A stretch of DNA of 64,000 nt from Nocardioides luti (GTDB lineage Bacteria; Actinomycetota; Actinomycetes; Propionibacteriales; Nocardioidaceae), in NCBI RefSeq assembly GCF_014212315.1, contig NZ_JACKXE010000001.1, positions 2,542,001-2,606,000 of the forward strand, given 5' to 3'. Position 1 is the first letter of the stretch, and each line of letters opens with the position of its first letter. Below the pieces are notes generated by a model. It made no database searches. It was not told where the DNA came from and was given only the letters and a program-made list of their open reading frames with translations. Positions 17,813-26,537 of this stretch are shown one piece after another. The position numbers and the translations under genes were made by a program.

Positions 17813-18568
17813 GTGAACTCGGGCAACTCGTCGCCGCAGCCGGCCGTCCCCCCGCCGGCCGCCCCCGTGCCGGTCGTCGACGTCCGCGGCCTGCACGTCC
17901 GGTTCGGCCAGGTCGAGGCGGTGGCGGGCATTGACCTCGCGGCGTACGCCGGCCAGGCGACCGCCCTGCTGGGCCGCAACGGCGCCGGCAAGTCCACGAC
18001 GATGCGGGTGCTCGCCGGGGTGGTGCCGCCGACGGCCGGGTCGGTCACGCTGGCCGGGCACGACCTGGTGACCGCGACGCTGGCGGCCAAGCAGGCCAGC
18101 GGCTACTGCCCCGACGTCGGCGGGCTGGTGCCGCGCGCGACCGCCTGGGAGCACCTGCAGCTCTCGGCGCGGCTGCGACGCCTCACCGGCTGGGAGGAGC
18201 GCGGGCGCGACCTGCTCGAGCGCTTCGAGCTCGGCGACGCGGCGCACCGGGTGACCGGCGGCTACTCGCACGGGATGGGGCGCCGGCTGTCGGTCGTGCT
18301 CGCCGCCCTGCACGAGCCCGAGGTGCTGCTGCTCGACGAGCCCTTCGACGGCGTCGACCCGATCGGCGTCGAGGCGACCTTCGAGGTGATCGCCGACGCC
18401 CGCGCCCGCGGCGCCTGCGTGCTGGTCTCCACCCACCTGCGCGAGCTCGCGATCCAGGCCTGCGCCACGGTGCTCGTGCTCCGCGGCGGCTCCCGGGTCG
18501 CGACCCTCGACGCCGACGCCATGGTCGGCGAGGAGGGCGCGCGTGCCTACCGCAGCCTCCTCGACTGA
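17813..18568 (+). CDS. ABC transporter ATP-binding protein (exporter type)
   Basis: A 251-residue ATPase with Walker A GRNGAGKST, a CcmA/NodI-like signature region (TGGYSHGMGRRLSVVLAAL, not LSGGQ) and Walker B VLLLDEPFDGVD, then the H-loop STHL. The modified signature is common in drug/lipid export ABC-2 systems. The GTG start at 17813 precedes a Pro-rich N-terminal tail. The downstream membrane protein overlaps its 3' end by 26 bases, so the two form one exporter. Substrate unknown. Confidence 0.85.
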   Translation: MNSGNSSPQPAVPPPAAPVPVVDVRGLHVRFGQVEAVAGIDLAAYAGQATALLGRNGAGKSTTMRVLAGVVPPTAGSVTLAGHDLVTATLAAKQASGYCPDVGGLVPRATAWEHLQLSARLRRLTGWEERGRDLLERFELGDAAHRVTGGYSHGMGRRLSVVLAALHEPEVLLLDEPFDGVDPIGVEATFEVIADARARGACVLVSTHLRELAIQACATVLVLRGGSRVATLDADAMVGEEGARAYRSLLD

Positions 18569-20075
18569 CCGGCTCGCACCGACCCGCCGCGCGGTCGCGG
18601 ACGTCGGGCACCTGCTGCGCTTCCGCGCCCGGGCCGTACGCCGACGGGCGAGCGTCGTCCTGCTGGCCGCGACGTTCCTGGCCGTCACCGCGGCCGCCGC
18701 GGTGGTCCCGGCGCTCGTCCCGGGCGCCGCGGACGGGCCGCACGCGAGCGACGTGCGCCTGCTCCTGCCCAGCGGCCTCGCTGGCTTCCTCGCGCTGGCC
18801 GTGGTGTCGGCGGTCGCGTCGGGCGGCGGGCGCGAGCTGATCGCCCACGAGCACGCGGTCGTGCACCCGGTCAGCCCCACCACCGACCACCTCGGGGCGC
18901 TGCTGCTGGCCCCGCTCAACATCGCGTGGCTGCTGCAGGGCTGGCTGCTGCTCGGCAGCACGGCGTACGCCTTCGGGCCGGGCCGGCTCCTCCCCGCCCA
19001 GCTCGGCACCCTGCTGTGGCTCGCCGCCGCGACGGCGGTCGCGCAGGTCGTCGCGTGGAGCGTCGAGTGGGTGCGCCGCGGCCCGCACGGCGTCGCCACC
19101 GTCCGGGTGGCCGGGGTCGTGGTCGCGGCCGCGGTGCTGGTGCTCCAGGTGACCGGCCGGCTGACGGCCGTCCTGGACCGGATGCCGACGGTGGCGGTCG
19201 TGGCCGGCTACGTCGACGGGTTCTCGTGGCGCTGGCTCGCCACCGTCGGCGCCGAGGTCGCGCTCCTCGGCGCGGCCGTCGTGCTCGGCGCCGTGCCCGC
19301 CCATGCCGCGGCGCGCCGCACCCCCCGCGACGAGCTGCGTCTCGAGAGCGACCTCCACCCGGCCCGGCCGATGCCGCGCTCGCTTCTGGGTGCACTGCTG
19401 CGGACCGACCGGGCGTCGGTCTGGCGGGCGGTGCCGATGCGGCGCGGGCTCGCGGTGCTCGCGGTCGGGCCCGGCGTCGTGGCCATCATCGGCGACCTGC
19501 CGTGGCACGCGATGACCGTGCTGCCCGGGCTGGTCGCGTCGGGTGGCGCGCTGCTGTTCGGGGTGAACGCCTGGTGCCTCGACGGCCGCGGCGGCCTGTG
19601 GCGCGAGAGCCTCCCGGTCCCGGCGTCGACGGTGTTCGCTGCCCGCTCGCTCGTGCTCGGCGAGTTCCTGCTCGCCGCCTCGGCGGTGACGATCGCGCTG
19701 TCCTCGCTGCGCGCCGGCGTGCCGACGCCCAGCGAGGCGGCCGCGATGCTCGCCACCTCGGTCGTCGTGCTGGTCCAGGTCGTGGCCGCGGCGATGCGCT
19801 GGTCGGACCGTCGCCCGCTGGCCGTCGACCTGCGCTCGGCGCGCGCGACCCCGGCCCCGCCGCTGGCGATGGTCGGCTACTCGACCCGGCTGGCCGTCAG
19901 CACCACCGTCACGGGGCTGGTCTTCTCCGGCCTCGCCCGGGTCGACGACTGGTGGGTCGCCCCGCTCGTCGCCGTCACGTTCGTGGCCTGGTCGACCGCC
20001 CGCCTGCTCCGCACCCGGCGGCGCTGGCTCGACCCGGTCGCCCGGTCCCGGGTCGTCACCACCGTCGCCGCCTGA
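18543..20075 (+). CDS. Membrane protein, putative ABC exporter permease
   Basis: A 510-residue polytopic membrane protein with about ten hydrophobic segments, starting near residue 38 (VVLLAATFLAVTAAAAVV). Polar loops around residues 250-290 contain Arg-rich stretches. It overlaps the upstream ATPase, which is the main reason for calling it the permease partner; I recognise no specific Pfam-type motif. The GTG start at 18543 is inside the ATPase gene. Confidence 0.7.
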   Translation: MPTAASSTDRLAPTRRAVADVGHLLRFRARAVRRRASVVLLAATFLAVTAAAAVVPALVPGAADGPHASDVRLLLPSGLAGFLALAVVSAVASGGGRELIAHEHAVVHPVSPTTDHLGALLLAPLNIAWLLQGWLLLGSTAYAFGPGRLLPAQLGTLLWLAAATAVAQVVAWSVEWVRRGPHGVATVRVAGVVVAAAVLVLQVTGRLTAVLDRMPTVAVVAGYVDGFSWRWLATVGAEVALLGAAVVLGAVPAHAAARRTPRDELRLESDLHPARPMPRSLLGALLRTDRASVWRAVPMRRGLAVLAVGPGVVAIIGDLPWHAMTVLPGLVASGGALLFGVNAWCLDGRGGLWRESLPVPASTVFAARSLVLGEFLLAASAVTIALSSLRAGVPTPSEAAAMLATSVVVLVQVVAAAMRWSDRRPLAVDLRSARATPAPPLAMVGYSTRLAVSTTVTGLVFSGLARVDDWWVAPLVAVTFVAWSTARLLRTRRRWLDPVARSRVVTTVAA

Positions 20076-20100
20076 GCCGTGGAGACGCGACGGGTCGGCG

Positions 20101-20700
20101 TCAGGCCGACTCGAACCAGGGGTGCCGCAGGTCGAGGAACATCGCGCCGGCCATCGCCGTCTCGAGCGTCGAGCGCAGGTCGTCGGGCATCTGGGCGGCC
20201 ATCACCTGCTCGCCCTGCCGGGCGCTCTCCTCGTCGGTGAAGGCGACGGTCTCGGTGAACGTGCCGTCGTCCTCGACCGCGAGCGTCGCGCCGAGGATCT
20301 CGGGGCGCATCTGGTGCAGCAGGTCGGCGTCGGTCATCAGGGCCTTGAGCCGCTCCGGCTCGTCGACGCGGCCGCGGATCACCTGGACGAAGCCGGCCGT
20401 GTCGGAGCCGCCGCCCATCATCAGGGTGACGTCGTCGCAGTCGTGGAACTCGACCGGCCCGTCCATCAGCGCCATCATCCGCTCGGCCCACACCCCCTGC
20501 TCCGGCCGCGCGGAGTTCCGCATCGCGGCCTCACGCGACTCGAACCGCACCACCCCGACGAACAGGTCGTCGTCGGTGAAGCCGTAGGTCCCGCCGAGCC
20601 AGCCGTCCGCGCTGGGCCCGAGCTCGTCGCGCCACCGCTCCGCCATCGCGCGGAGCTCGTCCTGCCTGGTGCACCTGCCCTGGATGATCTGGATGAACAC
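20101..20700 (-). CDS. Tandem antibiotic-monooxygenase-like (dimeric alpha/beta barrel) protein
   Basis: A 199-residue protein made of two related halves: the first begins FIQIIQGRCTRQDELRAM and the second FVQVIRGRVDEPERLKAL (about residue 105). Each half looks like a ferredoxin-like ABM fold with a strand-helix-strand pattern, so the chain may fold as a fused dimer. No catalytic residue can be assigned. The GTG start at 20700 is supported by the ribosome site GGGAGG. Function unknown. Confidence 0.65.
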   Translation of the reverse strand: MFIQIIQGRCTRQDELRAMAERWRDELGPSADGWLGGTYGFTDDDLFVGVVRFESREAAMRNSARPEQGVWAERMMALMDGPVEFHDCDDVTLMMGGGSDTAGFVQVIRGRVDEPERLKALMTDADLLHQMRPEILGATLAVEDDGTFTETVAFTDEESARQGEQVMAAQMPDDLRSTLETAMAGAMFLDLRHPWFESA

Positions 20701-20800
20701 GGTCGCCTCCCTGGTCCGCGGGCCGGTGGCGACCCGACCTTCCGACGCTAGGACCGGCCCCGCCGAGCGTCCATGACCCCTTCGGGCTGGCCCGACCGGC

Positions 20801-21379
20801 TCAGCGGGACAGGGACTCCCGGGCGCACGAGGTCTGCGCCTGCGTGAAGCGCTCCACCGCGGCCGCGCCGAAGTCGCCCTCGAGCGTCGCGACCTGCGCC
20901 GCCCGCAGCTCGTCGTCGGAGAGCGCGTCGCGCAGGCAGGCGGCGTACCCCTCGGTGTCGATCGCGCCGTGCGTCACCTTCGCCTGCGCACGGGCCGAGG
21001 CGTCCACCAGGTCCACGCAGCCGGCCTGGGCGTCCACCCAGGTCTCGGCCATCGGCTCCGGGAGGGCCGGGAGCGTGGTCACGACGGCGTACGACGCGTC
21101 GAGCACGCCCGCGTCCCGCAGCTGCTCCGGGGTGGCGCGGGCGGCCAGCTCGCGCGCGAAGCACGCACCGTCCTCGCGGTCCTGCGCGCTGGGGTGGTCG
21201 CCGGCGAAGAGCGCCGCCAGGCCCGTCCGGATCGCCTCCCGGTCGGCGCCCCCACCGTCAGCGGGGGAGGAAGCAGGGGAAGCAGCGGAAGCCGCCGGCG
21301 TGGCCGGGGCGTCGTCACCGCCGCCGCACCCGCCCACGAGCAGGACCAGCAGCAGGAGCGGTGCGAGCAGGCGGGTCAC
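20801..21379 (-). CDS. Hypothetical lipoprotein
   Basis: A 192-residue putative lipoprotein. The GTG start at 21379 gives a signal peptide LLAPLLLLVLLVGGC with C18 as the lipidated residue. An Ala/Ser/Pro/Asp-rich linker follows, then a helical domain with several cysteines (GACFAREL, AGCVDLV, AACLRDAL, TSCARES) that could form disulfides. No family recognised. It diverges from the acyl-CoA dehydrogenase at 21420; the 40-bp gap leaves overlapping promoters. Confidence 0.65.
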   Translation of the reverse strand: MTRLLAPLLLLVLLVGGCGGGDDAPATPAASAASPASSPADGGGADREAIRTGLAALFAGDHPSAQDREDGACFARELAARATPEQLRDAGVLDASYAVVTTLPALPEPMAETWVDAQAGCVDLVDASARAQAKVTHGAIDTEGYAACLRDALSDDELRAAQVATLEGDFGAAAVERFTQAQTSCARESLSR

Positions 21380-21419
21380 CCGCCCAGCATCCCATCGCGC
21401 TCCCACTACTGTGCCCGAC

Positions 21420-22676
21420 ATGGACTTCTCCCCTTCCCCGCGCGCCGCCGACCTGACCGCCCGGGTGGCGGCGTTCCTGCGCGAGGAGGTCGAGCCGGTC
21501 GAGGCGGCCTACCACCACGACCTCGCCGAGCTCCGCCGCACGGGCGACCCGTGGCGGCCGCTCCCGGTGCTCGAGGAGCTCAAGGCGAAGGCCCGCGCGC
21601 AGGGCCTGTGGAACCTCTTCCTGCCCGCCGAGCACGCGGGGGAGTACGCCGCCCGCTTCGGCACCGACGGCGGGGTCGGGCTGAGCAACGTCGACTACGC
21701 CCCGATCGCCGAGCTGACCGGTCGCTCCGCGATTGCCCCGCTCGTCCTCAACTGCAACGCCCCGGACACCGGCAACATGGAGGTGCTGCTGCGCTACGGC
21801 TCGGACGCCCAGCGCGAGCAGTGGCTCGAGCCGCTGCTCGACGGCCGGATCCGCTCGGCCTTCGCGATGACCGAGCCCGGCGTCGCGTCCTCCGACGCCA
21901 CCAACATGGAGGCGACCGCGGTCGTCGACGGCGACGAGATGGTCGTCAACGGGCGCAAGTGGTGGTCGACCGGCGTCGGCAACCCCGACTGCAAGGTCCT
22001 GGTGTTCATGGGGCTCACGAACCCCGACGCCGACCGCCACCACCGGCACTCGATGGTGCTGGTGCCGATGGACGCCCCCGGCGTGAAGGTCGAGCGGCTG
22101 CTCAACACGATGGGGCTGTACGACGAGCCCCTCGGCCACGGCGAGCTGTCCTTCACCGACGTCCGGGTGCCGCTGGACAACGTCATCAGCGGGCCGGGCA
22201 TGGCCTTCGAGATCGCCCAGGGGCGGCTGGGTCCGGGCCGGGTCCACCACTGCATGCGGCTGATCGGCCTGGCCGAGCTCGCCCTCGAGCTGGCCTGCAC
22301 GCGGGCCCTGGGCCGGTCGGCGTTCGGCAAGCCGATCGCCAACCTCGGGGGCAACCGCGAGCGGATCGCGGACGCCCGGATCGCCATCGACCAGGCCCGG
22401 CTGCTGGTGCTGAACGCCGCCTGGAAGCTCGACGTCGGCGGCTCCCCCCACGCGCTCTCCGAGGTCTCGCAGATCAAGGTCGCGGTGCCGAACATGGCCC
22501 AGCAGGTCATCGACATGGCCATGCAGATCCACGGCGGCGGCGGGCTCTCCGACGACTTCCCGCTGGCCGGCGCCTGGACCGCGGCCCGCTCGCTGCGGCT
22601 GGCCGACGGGCCCGACGAGGTGCACCGCGGCGTGGTCGCCCGCCTCGAGCTCGGCAAGTACGGCGCGACCCGATGA
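21420..22676 (+). CDS. Acyl-CoA dehydrogenase, ACAD10/ACAD11-like
   Basis: A 418-residue FAD-dependent acyl-CoA dehydrogenase. The motifs FAMTEPGVASSDATNME and KWWSTGVGNPDCKVLVFMG are characteristic of the ACAD10/11 branch, as is the following HHRHSMVLVPMDAPGV. In animals ACAD11 is fused to an APH-type kinase and acts on 4-hydroxyacyl-CoA; here the kinase is the next gene (ATGA overlap). TACTGT (21407-21412) lies 7 bases before the ATG, suggesting a leaderless promoter. The biochemical role in 4-hydroxy acid breakdown is inference from the pairing. Confidence 0.88.
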   Translation: MDFSPSPRAADLTARVAAFLREEVEPVEAAYHHDLAELRRTGDPWRPLPVLEELKAKARAQGLWNLFLPAEHAGEYAARFGTDGGVGLSNVDYAPIAELTGRSAIAPLVLNCNAPDTGNMEVLLRYGSDAQREQWLEPLLDGRIRSAFAMTEPGVASSDATNMEATAVVDGDEMVVNGRKWWSTGVGNPDCKVLVFMGLTNPDADRHHRHSMVLVPMDAPGVKVERLLNTMGLYDEPLGHGELSFTDVRVPLDNVISGPGMAFEIAQGRLGPGRVHHCMRLIGLAELALELACTRALGRSAFGKPIANLGGNRERIADARIAIDQARLLVLNAAWKLDVGGSPHALSEVSQIKVAVPNMAQQVIDMAMQIHGGGGLSDDFPLAGAWTAARSLRLADGPDEVHRGVVARLELGKYGATR

Positions 22677-23785
22677 GCGACGCCGGGAGCCGCCCCACCG
22701 ACGCCGGCAACCCCGCCAGGCCTGTCCGCGACGAGGACGCCTTCGATGTCGAGGCGGTCGCGGCCTGGCTGCGCGAGCACGCCACGGCGTACCACGACGA
22801 CCTCGTCGGCACCCCCGAGGTCCGCCAGTTCCCCGGCGGGGCGTCCAACCTGACCTACCTCCTGCGGTACCCCACCCGCGACCTGATCCTGCGCCGCCCG
22901 CCCCGGGGCGCGAAGGCGAGGAGCGCGCACGACATGGGTCGCGAGTTCCGCATCCAGTCGGCCCTCGCCCCGGTCTTCCCCTACGTCCCGGCGATGGTCG
23001 GCTACTGCCAGGACGAGTCGGTCATCGGCTCGGACTTCTACGTCATGGAGCGCATCGACGGCACCATCCTCCGCCACGACCTGCCCGCGCCGATGACCCC
23101 CGAGGAGGCGTCGACGCTGTGCCAGCACGCCCTCGACGTGCTCGTCGCCCTGCACGAGGTGGACGTCGAGGCCCACGAGGAGCTGGCCGCGCTCGGCCGC
23201 GGCGAGGGGTACGTCGCACGTCAGGTCGCCGGCTGGACCGACCGCTTCGCGAAGGCCCGCACCGACGACACCGGCGACTGGTCGGACATCGTGGCCTGGC
23301 TCGAGGAGCACCGGCCCGACGACGTCGCACAGGTGCTGATCCACAACGACTTCCGCCTCGACAACATGGTGCTCGACCCCGAGGACCGGCTCACCGTGAT
23401 CGGGGTCCTCGACTGGGAGATGGCCACGGTCGGCGACCCGCTGACCGACCTCGGCGGGATGCTGTCCTACTGGGTCGAGGCCGGCGACGACGAGTTCTTC
23501 CAGATGTTCCGCCGCCAGCCGTCGACCGAGCCGGGCATGTGGACGCGCCAGGAGTTCGTCGAGCGCTACTGCGCCCGCACCGGCCACGTCGTCACCCCCG
23601 AGCAGTGGCGCTTCTACGAGGTGCTGGGGCTGTTCCGGCTCGCGGTGATCGCCCAGCAGATCTGGTACCGCTACGCCCACGGCCAGACCACGAACGAGGC
23701 GTACGCCGTGTTCGGACCCGCCGTGGCCGTGCTCGAGGCCCGGTGCCGCTCGCGGATCGCCGGCGCCGACGGGGCGGGCGCCTGA
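22673..23785 (+). CDS. APH-family phosphotransferase (ACAD10/11 kinase-domain type)
   Basis: A 370-residue kinase-fold protein. The Brenner motif HNDFRLDN lies at residues 224-231 (catalytic D226, Mg ligand N231), and the metal-binding DWEMATVGDPLTDLG follows near 248. FPGGASNLTYLL is the nucleotide-loop region. This sequence style matches the kinase half of ACAD10/11 and the LvaA kinase of levulinate catabolism, which phosphorylate 4-hydroxyacyl-CoA. It overlaps the dehydrogenase gene and the following phosphatase-like gene, so the three are translationally coupled. Confidence 0.85.
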   Translation: MSDAGSRPTDAGNPARPVRDEDAFDVEAVAAWLREHATAYHDDLVGTPEVRQFPGGASNLTYLLRYPTRDLILRRPPRGAKARSAHDMGREFRIQSALAPVFPYVPAMVGYCQDESVIGSDFYVMERIDGTILRHDLPAPMTPEEASTLCQHALDVLVALHEVDVEAHEELAALGRGEGYVARQVAGWTDRFAKARTDDTGDWSDIVAWLEEHRPDDVAQVLIHNDFRLDNMVLDPEDRLTVIGVLDWEMATVGDPLTDLGGMLSYWVEAGDDEFFQMFRRQPSTEPGMWTRQEFVERYCARTGHVVTPEQWRFYEVLGLFRLAVIAQQIWYRYAHGQTTNEAYAVFGPAVAVLEARCRSRIAGADGAGA

Positions 23786-24465
23786 TGGGCGTCGTGCTGC
23801 TGGTCCGCCACGGCCAGGCGTCCTTCGGGGCCGAGGACTACGACGTGCTCTCGGAGACCGGCTGGGAGCAGGCCCGCCTGCTCGGCCGGCACCTCGCCGC
23901 GGCCGGGGTCCGTCCGGACGCGGTCGTGCGCGGCGGGATGCGCCGGCACCGCGAGACCGCCGAGGGGCTGCTCGAGGGCGCGGGCTGGACGACGCCGCCC
24001 GAGGAGGACACCGACTGGGACGAGTTCGACCACCTCGGGGTCGTGGCGGCGTACCCCGACCTCCCCACCCACGAGCTGGACCGCCGCGAGTTCCAGCACG
24101 TCTTCGAGCTCGCGACGGCGCGCTGGACCAGCGGCGAGCACGACGCGGACTACCCGGAGCCGTTCGGCGGCTTCAGCGGTCGCGTCGGCGCCGCCCTCGC
24201 CCGCGCGCAGGAGCGGGCCGGCTCGGGGAGGACCGTGGTGGTGATCAGCTCCGGCGGCCCGATCGCCGCCTGCTGCGGGGCCCTCGTCGCCCCGGAGCCG
24301 ACCGGGGAGCCCGACCCGGCCCTCACCTGGGCGCTCTGGGGCCGCTTCAACACCGTCGTGGTCAACACCTCGGTCACCCGCGTGGTCGTCGGCTCGACCG
24401 GCGCCCGGCTGCTCACCTTCAACGAGCACGCCCACCTCGCGGGCGACACCCTCACCTACCGCTAG
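23785..24465 (+). CDS. Histidine phosphatase superfamily protein with altered second His
   Basis: A 226-residue protein with the phosphohistidine motif RHG at residues 8-10 and the supporting Arg region (GGMRRHRETAEGL). The second catalytic His, normally in an SHGG motif, appears as S156 (VVISSGGPIAACCGAL). Several actinobacterial members show TSGG here, so this may be a subfamily trait, but catalysis would differ from classical phosphoglycerate mutases. It is coupled (TGATG) to the upstream kinase, suggesting it acts on a phosphorylated intermediate or byproduct. Confidence 0.78.
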   Translation: MGVVLLVRHGQASFGAEDYDVLSETGWEQARLLGRHLAAAGVRPDAVVRGGMRRHRETAEGLLEGAGWTTPPEEDTDWDEFDHLGVVAAYPDLPTHELDRREFQHVFELATARWTSGEHDADYPEPFGGFSGRVGAALARAQERAGSGRTVVVISSGGPIAACCGALVAPEPTGEPDPALTWALWGRFNTVVVNTSVTRVVVGSTGARLLTFNEHAHLAGDTLTYR

Positions 24466-24471
24466 GACCCG

Positions 24472-24882
24472 ATGACGACGCTCCGCACCTTCGGCCGCCT
24501 GCTGCTCGCGACGATCCTGCTCGTCGCCGGCGTCGCCCACCTCGTCGACACCGCCGAGTTCCTCGGCCAGGTGCCCGGCCGGCTGCCCGCCCGCGACGCG
24601 GTCGTGGTGGTCTCGGGGCTGGTCGAGATCGTCCTGGGCGCCGCGCTGGCCGGCGCCCGTGGCCGCACCCTCGCGTGCGTCGGCGTCGTGGTCGCGGCGT
24701 TCTTCGTGCTGGTGTTCCCCGGCAACATCAACCAGTACGTCGTGGGCTCGGACTCGTTCGGCCTCGACACCGACGCGAAGCGGCTCGCGCGGCTGCCGTT
24801 CCAGGTGTCGCTGGTCGCGCTGGCGCTGGCGACGACCGGTGCCTGGGGGCTGCTCCGCGAGCGGTGGCAGCGCCGGCGCTGA
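24472..24882 (+). CDS. DoxX-like small membrane protein
   Basis: A 136-residue protein with four predicted transmembrane segments (about 7-25, 40-62, 65-85 and 105-125). The pattern LLLATILLVAGVAHLVDTAEF and the mid-protein LVFPGNINQYV fit the DoxX/YphA-like family. It follows the phosphatase gene by 6 bases, so it may belong to the same transcript. Function unknown. Confidence 0.7.
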   Translation: MTTLRTFGRLLLATILLVAGVAHLVDTAEFLGQVPGRLPARDAVVVVSGLVEIVLGAALAGARGRTLACVGVVVAAFFVLVFPGNINQYVVGSDSFGLDTDAKRLARLPFQVSLVALALATTGAWGLLRERWQRRR

Positions 24883-24893
24883 GCCGTCCGCCG

Positions 24894-25643
24894 CTAGACC
24901 ATCCGCCGGAAGAGCGGCAGCGGCGCGTGCTTCATCACGACCGACAGCGGCGCCCACGGCAGGGCCGGGACGCAGGCCGAGGCCTTCTCCTTCTCGATGG
25001 CGTCGACCATCGCGCGCACACCCTTCTCGGTCGAGACCATCATCGGCTGCTCGGAGGGGACCTGGTCGTTCATCTCCGAGGCGATGTACCCGGGGTAGAT
25101 GACCGTCACCGAGATCGGCTTCCCGTGCAGCTCGTGGCGCAGCCCCTCGGCGAGGTGCGCGACGCCGGCCTTGGTGGCGGCGTACGTCGTCATCGACTTC
25201 GGCAGCCCGCGCATCGCCGACATCGAGGAGATCATCACGAAGTGGCCGGCGTTCTGGGCGCGGAAGATCTCCATCGCGGCCTCCGACTGCGTCAGGGCGG
25301 CGACGAAGTTGGTCATCGCCGTCTCCCGGTTGGCGGCGTGGCCGCCGGTGCCGAGCGGGGCGCCCTTGCCGAGGCCCGCGTTGACGATGATCCGGTCGAG
25401 CGTGCCGAAGTCGTCGCGGAAGGCCCGGAAGACCGCGAAGACCTCCTCGTCGTCGTTGACGTCGAGCGCGCGGATCTCCACCCGTCGGTCGGGGTGCGCG
25501 GCGAGGATCTCGGCGCGCAGCTCCTCGAGCCGCTCGAGGCGCCGGGCGCAGAGGGCGAGGTCGTGGCCGGCGGCGGCGAACTGGCGGGCCATCTCGGCAC
25601 CCAGCCCGGCGGAGGCCCCGGTGATCAGGATCGTCTTCGACAT
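24894..25643 (-). CDS. Short-chain dehydrogenase/reductase
   Basis: A 249-residue classical SDR with the cofactor motif TGASAGLG at 8-15, NAG in IIVNAGLG, Ser in MISSMSAM and the YAATK catalytic Tyr/Lys pair. CARRLERLEEL after the second strand suggests NADP preference. The C-terminus (PLSVVMKHAPLPLFRRM) is hydrophobic, as in SDRs that associate with membranes. It converges with the DoxX-like gene. Substrate unknown. Confidence 0.88.
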   Translation of the reverse strand: MSKTILITGASAGLGAEMARQFAAAGHDLALCARRLERLEELRAEILAAHPDRRVEIRALDVNDDEEVFAVFRAFRDDFGTLDRIIVNAGLGKGAPLGTGGHAANRETAMTNFVAALTQSEAAMEIFRAQNAGHFVMISSMSAMRGLPKSMTTYAATKAGVAHLAEGLRHELHGKPISVTVIYPGYIASEMNDQVPSEQPMMVSTEKGVRAMVDAIEKEKASACVPALPWAPLSVVMKHAPLPLFRRMV

Positions 25644-25734
25644 GCCCCGAGTCTGACGCAGGCCGGTGCGGAACGCCGCAGGGGCGCCGCGGCCATGGCC
25701 ACGACGCCCCTGCGGGAGGTGCGGGAGGAGCGGG

Positions 25735-26346
25735 TCAGCCCTTGGGCTGGTTGACCACGACCGTGCCGAGGACCTTGTCGGCGAACGTCTGCCGCTTGGA
25801 GTCCCACAGCGGCCACAGGTAGCCGATGTAGCAGGGGATCGAGTCGAGGATGTGCGCGATGTAGCGGACGAACGCCATGCCGGCGCCGATCGGCTGACCG
25901 GTGTCGGCCTTGACCAGCTTGATGCCGAGGACGCCCTTGCCGATCGAGTAGCCGGTCTTGCCGCCCTTGAGGCAGGTGTTCCAGATGAAGAAGCCGAGGC
26001 CGGTGAGGAGCCCGATCAGGATCAGGATCGTGGAGCCCGCGCCGCCGTTCATCGTCGTCGTCGTGAGGCCGGTGTTCGGGTCCCGCGTCGTCTCGGCCGA
26101 GCCGGCCAGGATGCCGTAGCCGATCCAGGCGGGGATCGCGGCGAGCGAGGTCAGGATGCCGTCGACCAGGTAGGCGCCCACGCGCTTGGGCCAGCCGGCG
26201 TAGTCGAAGCCGGTCGTGGCGGCGCCGTAGCCCTGCGCGCCGTACGCCGGCGGCTGGCCGTACGGGTTGGCGTTCGGGTCGGGCTGCTGGCCGTATGGGT
26301 TCGGCTGGGCGTTGGGGTCCTGCGGCGGATTCCCGTAGTCGGACAT
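25735..26346 (-). CDS. RDD family membrane protein
   Basis: A 203-residue protein. The N-terminal ~50 residues are rich in Pro, Asn, Gln, Gly and Tyr (PNPYGQQPDPNANPYGQPP), as in many actinobacterial RDD proteins. An RDD domain follows with WPKRVGAYLVDGIL, three to four hydrophobic segments and GKTGYSIGKGVLGIKLV. The start at 26346 has a strong ribosome site (AGGGGGAG); a start at 26361 would precede it. Transport or ion-exchange roles are reported for some family members; none can be assigned here. Confidence 0.82.
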   Translation of the reverse strand: MSDYGNPPQDPNAQPNPYGQQPDPNANPYGQPPAYGAQGYGAATTGFDYAGWPKRVGAYLVDGILTSLAAIPAWIGYGILAGSAETTRDPNTGLTTTTMNGGAGSTILILIGLLTGLGFFIWNTCLKGGKTGYSIGKGVLGIKLVKADTGQPIGAGMAFVRYIAHILDSIPCYIGYLWPLWDSKRQTFADKVLGTVVVNQPKG

Positions 26347-26469
26347 GTGCTCCCCCTTCAAGGGTGGTTCAGGTGGGCGTCAGCGTAGTGATGCCGAGGC
26401 GCTGGGGTGATGCCCTCGGCGCGAACCGGCAAACGTGTCGACCGGGCATTTCTGGGCGACGGGGGATGC

Positions 26470-26519
26470 ATACGTGGTATACATACTCGGTATCCACCGC
26501 CACGGGGGCGGTGGATACC
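26470..26519 (+). promoter_or_regulatory. PadR operator cluster
   Basis: ATAC-GTG-GTAT (26470-26480) and a perfect 13-bp palindrome GGTATCCACCGCC / GGCGGTGGATACC (26489-26501 and 26507-26519, 5-nt centre) lie immediately upstream of the PadR start at 26538. Both contain GTAT/ATAC half sites. Autorepression of the padR-ABC-ftsX operon is likely. Confidence 0.6.
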
Positions 26520-26537
26520 CAGACGGGGAGGACCCAG

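Noticed and set aside
21379..21421. Lipoprotein start at 21421 (ATG) instead of 21379
   Set aside because: It would overlap the start of the divergent dehydrogenase and place 14 residues before the signal peptide; the GTG at 21379 gives a normal lipoprotein signal.
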